Shown: piece by piece, positions 6,194 through 10,543 of the stretch
How the letters are laid out: each line of letters begins with the position of its first letter
How positions within the stretch are numbered: the stretch's first letter is position 1
NCBI RefSeq assembly: GCF_002483225.1
Contig: NZ_DLHL01000038.1
Location: 1 to 10,543 of the forward strand
Length of the DNA: 10,543 nucleotides
From: Gemmatimonas sp. UBA7669
Lineage (GTDB): Bacteria; Gemmatimonadota; Gemmatimonadetes; Gemmatimonadales; Gemmatimonadaceae
Reading direction: 5' to 3'
The notes under the pieces: model-generated
What the model was told of the DNA's origin: nothing
What the model saw: only the letters and a program-made list of their open reading frames with translations
Databases searched by the model: none
Made by a program: the position numbers and the translations under genes

Positions 6194-7171
6194 TCATGTG
6201 GCACGCGACTCGCGCGAAACCTGCGCCGTCATGAACTGCACCGCCTCGTTGACGGACTGCTGCGCTTCCGGCAGGACGCCCGACATGAACTGCCACACGT
6301 GTGGCACGCGCGGCCACAAACGCAGGTGCACGGGCACCCCGGCGGCGCGTGCACGCTCCGCCACGCGCACGGCATCATCACGCAGCACCTCGTGCGTGGA
6401 CGCGTGCAACAGCAGCGGCGGAAAGTCGTGATAGTCGCCGAACACCGGCGAGAGCAACGGATCGCGCGCATCGGCGTTGCCCACGACGAGCTGCGCCGCG
6501 CGCCGAATGGTGTCGGCGGCAAACATGGAGCAGCGCGCCGAGTTTTCTTCGAGCGATGGGCCACTGGCCGAGAGATCGGCCCAGGGGCAGAAGGTCACCA
6601 CGGCGGCGGGCCGCGGCAATCGGGCGTTTCGCAGTGCCAGCACGAGCGACAGCGCGAGGCCGCCGCCCGCGGAATCACCGGCCACCACCAGACGCGATGG
6701 CAACACGCCCTTGTGCTCAATGAGCATGCGATACGCGCCCAGGGCATCCGCAAGCGCGTCGGCATGTTGGTGCTCCGGCGCGAGACGATACGCGGGCACC
6801 CAGGCCTCACCACCCAAACGCTGCACCAACGCACCCACCAGCGAACGATGCGTTTCCGGTGAGCAGGCAATGAATCCGCCGCCGTGCAGGTACAGCAGCG
6901 TGGGACGCACGATGTCAGGCGCGACGTCGCTGCGTGACGCGGCCCACACGTGCTCGCCACCCGGCCACGACCCCTCGGCGGGAACGATGGCATAGTCCGC
7001 ACCGGTGGCACGGGCCATGGCGCGCCGGACAAAGCGTGGGCGTCCCATCTGCCGCCGCACCCACAGCGGATCGATGGGCTTGTGCGCGTGGGGGCGCATG
7101 CGCGCCGCGACCAGCCAGTGCGCCACATGGGCGCGCCAGCTGGCCGCGGAAGCGTGCATCACCTCAGACAT
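6194..7171 (-). CDS. Alpha/beta hydrolase, hormone-sensitive lipase family (Abhydrolase_3)
   Basis: A 325-residue carboxylesterase-like enzyme, a usual length for the family. The oxyanion-hole motif HGGG is at 96-99 (TLLYLHGGGFIACSPETHR). The nucleophile motif GDSAGG is at 165-170 with Ser167, and the catalytic histidine is His291 in PRVPHVWQ. The acid lies in THEVLRDDA (259-267). By comparison with the DPLRD motif of this family the position is Glu261, but Asp265 or Asp266 could serve instead. Residues 1-60 form the N-terminal cap (WVRRQMGRPRFVRRAM). There is no signal peptide, so it is probably cytoplasmic and acts on short acyl esters; the natural substrate cannot be read from the sequence. 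The gene starts 52 bases after the LytTR regulator stop on the same strand, so the two may be co-transcribed. The ATG at 7171 lacks a strong Shine-Dalgarno. Confidence 0.9.
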   Translation of the reverse strand: MSEVMHASAASWRAHVAHWLVAARMRPHAHKPIDPLWVRRQMGRPRFVRRAMARATGADYAIVPAEGSWPGGEHVWAASRSDVAPDIVRPTLLYLHGGGFIACSPETHRSLVGALVQRLGGEAWVPAYRLAPEHQHADALADALGAYRMLIEHKGVLPSRLVVAGDSAGGGLALSLVLALRNARLPRPAAVVTFCPWADLSASGPSLEENSARCSMFAADTIRRAAQLVVGNADARDPLLSPVFGDYHDFPPLLLHASTHEVLRDDAVRVAERARAAGVPVHLRLWPRVPHVWQFMSGVLPEAQQSVNEAVQFMTAQVSRESRAT

Positions 7172-7211
7172 GCGAGAACCATACGCGCATCAGGCGCAGG
7201 AGGCCACGCCG

Positions 7212-7230
7212 ATCAGACGTCTATCAGACG
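7212..7230. repeat. 8-bp direct repeat at the end of the LytTR gene
   Basis: ATCAGACG occurs at 7212-7219 and 7223-7230, separated by TCT. The second copy includes the stop codon of the response-regulator gene. The junction also creates the palindrome AGACGTCT at 7215-7222. The two copies lie about one DNA helical turn (11 bases) apart, which would suit a dimeric binding protein, but it could be a slippage duplication. Confidence 0.5.
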
Positions 7231-8078
7231 CCGACCTGCTTCTCCACCCGGTCGCGGTAGTGACGCGACAGACGCAGACGTGTGCCGTCTTCGAGGATGA
7301 CCACGTAGTCGCCCGAGAACCACTGCTGCATCTCGCGCACGCGGTTGAGGTTCACGATGGTGGAGCGATGAATGCGCGCGAACAGCCGCGGATCGAGTGT
7401 TTCCTCGAGATGGCTGATGCGCTCGCGGATGGTGTGTGCCGTCTTGCCCACGTGCAGGCGCACATAGTTGCGATCGGCTTCAATCCAGTCGATCTCCGTG
7501 GTCTTCACGAAGAACATGCGGCCATCCTGCTTGACCAGAATGCGGCTCGCGTAGCGGCCGTTGCCGGCGCCTGGCACGGCAGCCGCACTGCCGGCCGCGG
7601 CGCCCGCCGCGAGACCGGCGGCCAGATCGGCCGCTCCGGCCGAGGCGGCGCTGCCATCGGCCAATCGGCGCACCGTCTCCAGCAACTCGCCGAGACGCTC
7701 GGCGGCCACCGCATTCGCGCGCTGCTTGCGCGCCTTGTCGAAGGCCGCGCGGAAACGGTCGGCATCCACGGGCTTGAGCACATAGTCCACGGCATGCACA
7801 TCGAACGCCCGCTGGGCGTGCTCGTCGTAGGCCGTGATGAACAGCACCATGGGGACGGGACCACCGTCGAGCTCTTCCAGCACCCCGAAGCCATCGAGGC
7901 CCGGCATCTGCACATCGAGACACACCAGATCGGGCTGCAGTTCGCGAATCATCGCCACCGCCTCACGACCGGTTTCCGCTTCGCCGACGACTTCCACGTC
8001 GGCCTCGTTCTGCAGCAGACGGCGCACGCGTTGCCGCGCCAGCGCCTCGTCATCCACGATCAGGACTCGCACACGCAC
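7224..8078 (-). CDS. LytTR-family response regulator (LytR/AlgR type)
   Basis: A 284-residue two-component response regulator. The receiver domain spans about residues 3-118. The acidic pair is Asp9/Asp10, the phosphoacceptor is Asp55 in LVCLDVQMPG, and the conserved Thr82 and Lys102 (DYVLKPVD) are present. An Ala/Gly-rich linker (about 142-173) follows. The LytTR DNA-binding domain spans about 178-283, with motifs ILVKQDGRMFFVKTTEIDWIEADRNY, FARIHRSTIVNLNRV and GTRLRLSRHYR. Phosphorylation by a histidine kinase should promote dimer binding to direct-repeat promoter sites. The start is GTG at 8078, supported by GGGAGG six bases upstream. The cognate kinase is almost surely the divergent LytS-type gene at 8317. 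The hydrolase gene follows on the same strand. The regulator's targets are not identifiable from the sequence. Confidence 0.95.
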   Translation of the reverse strand: MRVRVLIVDDEALARQRVRRLLQNEADVEVVGEAETGREAVAMIRELQPDLVCLDVQMPGLDGFGVLEELDGGPVPMVLFITAYDEHAQRAFDVHAVDYVLKPVDADRFRAAFDKARKQRANAVAAERLGELLETVRRLADGSAASAGAADLAAGLAAGAAAGSAAAVPGAGNGRYASRILVKQDGRMFFVKTTEIDWIEADRNYVRLHVGKTAHTIRERISHLEETLDPRLFARIHRSTIVNLNRVREMQQWFSGDYVVILEDGTRLRLSRHYRDRVEKQVGV

Positions 8079-8084
8079 TTCTCC

Positions 8085-8090
8085 CCTCCC
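8085..8090 (-). promoter_or_regulatory. Shine-Dalgarno GGGAGG for the GTG start at 8078
   Basis: Read on the - strand, GGGAGG sits 6 bases before the GTG at 8078. It is one of the strongest ribosome binding sites in the window and fixes a non-ATG start for the regulator. Confidence 0.8.
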
Positions 8091-8153
8091 TGATTCCGGT
8101 CGGAGCTCTCGTGGGGCGGCGCCGGGAGGATGAGCGCCTCGATGAGCTTCGAA

Positions 8154-8167
8154 CCGGGCGGGCCCGG
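8154..8167. repeat. GC-rich inverted repeat in the divergent intergenic region
   Basis: CCGGGC and GCCCGG form 6-bp arms around a 2-base centre. The site lies between the divergent regulator and kinase genes, a natural place for an operator. It is pure G/C, so chance occurrence in this background is quite possible. Confidence 0.4.
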
Positions 8168-8196
8168 ATGCGGTTGCGTCCGGTCCCGTCTGGGTG

Positions 8197-8218
8197 GCAC
8201 GGGTGGTCCCCCCCGTGC
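8197..8218. repeat. Stem-loop in the divergent intergenic region
   Basis: GCACGGG (8197-8203) and CCCGTGC (8212-8218) form a 7-bp stem with an 8-base loop, about 100 bases upstream of the kinase ATG. It could be a regulator site or a leader-RNA hairpin. The surrounding 238-base region (8079-8316) holds no supported gene. TGCAT is repeated just after it (8216-8227). Confidence 0.4.
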
Positions 8219-8316
8219 ATCATGCATCCTACGTAGCCTTTCGGGGCCAGGTTCCAGAACTTCCCAGACCGTCCCGGACCAGCTGACCCCTGCACTCCGT
8301 ACCACTACCCGACCGA

Positions 8317-9462
8317 ATGGTTGCTCCGTCACCTCCCCTGACCATTGCCGACGAAGGGCAGCGGCTGCGCCGCCTCACCCGTGTGCTGTTTGCCGCGGTT
8401 TGGGTGGTGCCGGCCGGCCTCTCCGCCCTTCAGTTCGCCTTCGTGGGGGACGCCTCGGGCACCCACTACGACATGGGGACCGCGCTGCTCTGGCAGGGCA
8501 CGGCCTGGATGATCTGGGGCCTCTGGTCGCAGGTCATCCTCACGCTGGTGGACCGCGTGAAGCTCGATACGGCGCGGCTCATGCCCTGGTTGTCGCTGCA
8601 CCTGGCCGCCACGGCCGTGGTCTGCGCGGCCAATGTGCTCACCATTGCCTGGCTGGATCACCTGTTCGGCGCCATCGGGCAGGTCACCAGCTATCGCTAT
8701 GCGCTTCGCGTGGCCGTGGTCAACCACCTCGACATCCAGGTGGTGCTCTATTGGGCCATTCTGGGCGCCGCCTACATGGTCGAGTTCGTGCGGCGCTACC
8801 GCGAGCGTGACCGGGCGGCCACCGAGCTCGAACAGAAACTTGCCCGCACGCAGCTCGAAGCGCTGCGCATGCAGCTCAACCCGCACTTTCTCTTCAACGC
8901 GCTCAACTCGGTGGCCGAGCTCATGGAGATGGACGTGCGCGAGGCGCAGCGCACCCTCACGCGCGTGGCCGACCTGCTGCGGCTGTCGCTGCGCAGTGCG
9001 GGCCAGTCGCTCATTCCGGTGTGGCAGGAAATCGAGTTGGTCGAGCTCTATCTGCAGATCGCGCGCGTGCGCTACGGCTCGGGACTCGACGCCGACATCA
9101 GTGTCGATCCCTCGGTTGTGGACCTCATGATTCCGAGTTTTCTGCTGCAACCGCTCGTCGAGAACGCCCTCAAGCACGGATTGGCACCGGGTCACCAGGA
9201 TCAGGCCATCGAGGTCCGCCTCGGCCGCAATCGAGACAGCCTCGAAATCGTGGTGGAAGACAACGGCAGAGGCCTGAATGGTTTGCTCACCACCAGCGGC
9301 CGCTTTCTGGCGGCCGTGCCCTCGGTGGACGGGTTGGGCATCGGACTCACCAACACGCGCTCGCGACTGGCCATGCTCTACGGCGATCGCTACGCCTTCC
9401 GCATGAGCAATCTCACCACCGGCGGCTGCCGCGTGGAAATCCGCCTGCCCATCGAGGGCTGA
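8317..9462 (+). CDS. LytS/YehU-type membrane sensor histidine kinase
   Basis: A 381-residue sensor kinase of the His_kinase (PF06580) type. Four probable membrane helices lie at about 23-43, 55-77, 90-112 and 139-158. A charged coiled coil follows (158-185), leading into the phosphoacceptor box NPHFLFNALN with His190. The ATPase domain shows the N-box LLQPLVENALKHG (Asn283), DNGRG (315-319) and DGLGIGLTN (338-346). It should autophosphorylate in response to an unknown membrane or envelope signal and pass phosphate to the LytTR regulator encoded divergently. The ATG at 8317 is the first possible start, because an in-frame TGA lies at 8284-8286 with no ATG, GTG or TTG between. No Shine-Dalgarno is visible. 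No separate extracellular sensor domain is present, so sensing is probably within the membrane. Its final codons and stop form the first unit of an 11-bp tandem repeat. Confidence 0.95.
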   Translation: MVAPSPPLTIADEGQRLRRLTRVLFAAVWVVPAGLSALQFAFVGDASGTHYDMGTALLWQGTAWMIWGLWSQVILTLVDRVKLDTARLMPWLSLHLAATAVVCAANVLTIAWLDHLFGAIGQVTSYRYALRVAVVNHLDIQVVLYWAILGAAYMVEFVRRYRERDRAATELEQKLARTQLEALRMQLNPHFLFNALNSVAELMEMDVREAQRTLTRVADLLRLSLRSAGQSLIPVWQEIELVELYLQIARVRYGSGLDADISVDPSVVDLMIPSFLLQPLVENALKHGLAPGHQDQAIEVRLGRNRDSLEIVVEDNGRGLNGLLTTSGRFLAAVPSVDGLGIGLTNTRSRLAMLYGDRYAFRMSNLTTGGCRVEIRLPIEG

Positions 9463-9483
9463 TCGAGGGCTGATCGAGGGCTG
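9451..9483. repeat. Three tandem copies of an 11-bp unit at the kinase stop codon
   Basis: ATCGAGGGCTG occurs three times head to tail with no mismatch (9451-9461, 9462-9472, 9473-9483). The first copy encodes the last residues I-E-G and, with the next A, the TGA stop. The extra copies fill most of the 24-base gap to the convergent gene's stop at 9487. It looks like replication slippage. Gain or loss of units leaves the kinase protein unchanged. Confidence 0.9.
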
Positions 9484-9486
9484 AGG

Positions 9487-10380
9487 TCAGCGCAGGCCGA
9501 GCGACGTCAGCACCTGCTGTGTTGCCACCTGCCACACGAAGGGGTGGCCGTCGAGTTCGTGGCGACGGGCCTCAAGCACGGCGGCCACGTCCCGGTCCTG
9601 CAGCAGGGCTTCGGCGCCGATGGCGCTGAGTGCCAGCGATGTGCGCTTGGCCTGCAAGCCCTCGGCGGCAATACGTACGGCCTGCCCGTCGCGATCGACC
9701 ACCACGGCGGTGAGCTGCAGCACCTGCACCGGGGTCTCGAGCGAGGTGAGCCACGGCAGCTCCATGTCGTACCCCACACCCAGCGGCACGACCTTGGTGC
9801 CCCGCAGGCCGCGCTGCTGCACCGGCCAGGGTGCCAGCTCCAGCGTCAGCAACAGGGCATGGGTGGCGCCGGCGGCCGCCATCTGCTCACGCAACCCCAC
9901 CCGCCAGTCCTCAGACGGACGACCTACCGCCAGGCGGTAGCGCAGCCCATGGCGGCCAAGCGGCTGACCGGCGTACTGCGGATCACACTCGTCGAGAATC
10001 AGCGCACAACCGAAGGCCACGTCCGGTGGCACCATGCCGCGCGCGCGCAGCGCCGTGCCGCTCGGCCCCAGTTTCGCGCGGCAGAGGGCCTGCTGCACCG
10101 AGTCACGCAGCGCCGCCAGCGGCGAGCCCGCGGCCGTGTCCGGGTCCATGAACACCGGCTGCGTGAGCGATGCCTGCCACTGTACCGGCAGCACCAGCAG
10201 GCTGCCGCGATCGCTCGGCACCGGGCGTCCAGCCACCCAGGGCGCGCGCTCCAGATAGGCGTCCCCTACCCCACTCCGAAACGTGGCGCCGGTACTGGCG
10301 CAACCAACCGTGGCCGAGCCCGAAAAGCCCCACAGAAGAGCCAGGAACAGGCGACGCATGATCTGACGTGGTAACAGCAT
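9487..10380 (-). CDS. Putative lipoprotein of unknown function (297 aa)
   Basis: A 297-residue protein. The N-terminus MLLPRQIMRRLFLALLWG has Arg5, Arg9 and Arg10 before a hydrophobic core, then T-V-G-Cys27, an acceptable though not ideal lipobox. The mature part has alternating strands and helices: SLLVLPVQWQASL (60-72), DSVQQALC (93-100), GCALILDECD (124-133), THALLLTLEL (173-182) and VQVLQLTAVVVDRDGQAVRIAAEGL (218-242). The THALLLTLELA ... LTAVVVDRDG pattern resembles periplasmic lipoproteins that pair a nucleotide-like fold with beta strands, but no family was recognised. The ATG at 10380 has AGAGG five bases upstream, so it is preferred over the in-frame ATGs at 10455 and 10359. It is convergent with the kinase, with only 24 bases between stops. 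No functional link to the kinase can be seen. Confidence 0.75.
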   Translation of the reverse strand: MLLPRQIMRRLFLALLWGFSGSATVGCASTGATFRSGVGDAYLERAPWVAGRPVPSDRGSLLVLPVQWQASLTQPVFMDPDTAAGSPLAALRDSVQQALCRAKLGPSGTALRARGMVPPDVAFGCALILDECDPQYAGQPLGRHGLRYRLAVGRPSEDWRVGLREQMAAAGATHALLLTLELAPWPVQQRGLRGTKVVPLGVGYDMELPWLTSLETPVQVLQLTAVVVDRDGQAVRIAAEGLQAKRTSLALSAIGAEALLQDRDVAAVLEARRHELDGHPFVWQVATQQVLTSLGLR

Positions 10381-10385
10381 GAGAA

Positions 10386-10390
10386 CCTCT
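10386..10390 (-). promoter_or_regulatory. Shine-Dalgarno AGAGG for the 10380 start
   Basis: On the - strand AGAGG lies 5 bases before the ATG at 10380. It decides the lipoprotein start against the upstream ATG at 10455, which would place 25 non-signal-like residues before the signal peptide. Confidence 0.65.
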
Positions 10391-10499
10391 GGGGTATCGT
10401 GTCTATTCGTGCACCACGGCGCCCTGAGCGTGCAGCGCGGCGGTCTGACCTGCATACTTCGCTTCGTCCCACTGGTGTCACATCACGTCGCCCGCCCTC

Positions 10500-10511
10500 G
10501 TGAAGATTCAC
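10500..10511. repeat. Palindrome GTGAA-GA-TTCAC upstream of the lipoprotein gene
   Basis: A 12-base site with perfect 5-bp arms lies about 120 bases upstream of the lipoprotein start. Its form would fit a dimeric repressor site. It is a single occurrence with no supporting promoter elements. The rest of 10381-10543 shows no gene. Confidence 0.25.
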
Positions 10512-10543
10512 CTTGGTCTTTAGCAGGGTGCTGAGAAAGCCGG

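Noticed and set aside
6109..6204. GTG start extending the 95-residue gene into the hydrolase gene
   Set aside because: There is no ribosome binding site, and the added 32 residues look unlike the rest. Not excluded.
7005..8093. 362-residue + strand frame opposite the LytTR gene
   Set aside because: The - strand encodes an unmistakable receiver plus LytTR protein with a strong ribosome binding site. The + frame is its mirror.
8130..8810. 226-residue + strand frame beginning in the divergent gap, with GGGAGG just before its ATG
   Set aside because: It overlaps the kinase coding region in another frame and its protein is low-complexity. The ribosome-site match is probably chance in G-rich sequence.
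8329..9195. 288-residue - strand frame opposite the kinase
   Set aside because: It is His/Arg/Glu-rich with no domain, and the kinase motifs on the + strand are decisive.
9451..9483. CRISPR-like array
   Set aside because: The three units are contiguous 11-bp copies with no spacers.
10456..10543. Insertion-sequence end or partial gene at the right edge
   Set aside because: No terminal inverted repeat or recognisable protein segment could be confirmed. Frames here are short and compositionally poor.

Overview
The window looks like a chromosomal segment from a high-GC bacterium, most plausibly a member of Gemmatimonadota. That placement is an inference. It rests on a 6-bladed beta-propeller protein with the GREGSGPGEF signature, a bacterial deoxyhypusine-synthase-like protein, a LytS/LytTR two-component pair, and GC-rich coding with GTG starts and several genes lacking a visible Shine-Dalgarno. 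No rRNA, tRNA, CRISPR array or transposase gene was seen. No stretch longer than 300 bases lacks a gene.

Region A (1-2732, + strand) is a three-gene cassette. Base composition is visibly lower than the rest: single 60-base lines counted by hand run about 43-65% GC, against about 57-85% downstream. It encodes a propeller-like exported or lipoprotein (124-1113), a small secreted nine-cysteine protein whose ATG overlaps the previous stop (1110-1490), and a 6-bladed beta-propeller protein (1539-2732). A 24-bp perfect palindrome lies inside the small gene. A small Cys-rich secreted product beside propeller proteins resembles, in layout only, the NVEALA-peptide/propeller loci of Bacteroidetes. This is the most accessory-looking and least explained part of the window.

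Region B (2835-8078, - strand) has five co-directional genes. In transcription order they are a LytTR response regulator, an HSL-family alpha/beta hydrolase, a 95-residue protein of unknown function, a large Pro-rich/TPR-like protein with a hydrophobic C-terminal tail, and a deoxyhypusine-synthase-family enzyme. The DHS-family enzyme keeps the catalytic lysine but differs at other active-site positions. Gaps are 52-120 bases, so co-transcription is possible but not demonstrated. Regions A and B converge across a 102-base gap holding an imperfect 12-bp hairpin.

Region C (8079-10543) begins with a 238-base divergent intergenic region containing two GC-rich inverted repeats. A LytS-type membrane histidine kinase (+) follows, and it is the natural partner of the divergent LytTR regulator. 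Its stop codon lies in a three-copy 11-bp tandem repeat. The last gene is a convergent 297-residue putative lipoprotein of unknown function on the - strand. The kinase and regulator probably form a membrane-signal-to-promoter switch. Nothing in the sequence shows the signal or the target genes.
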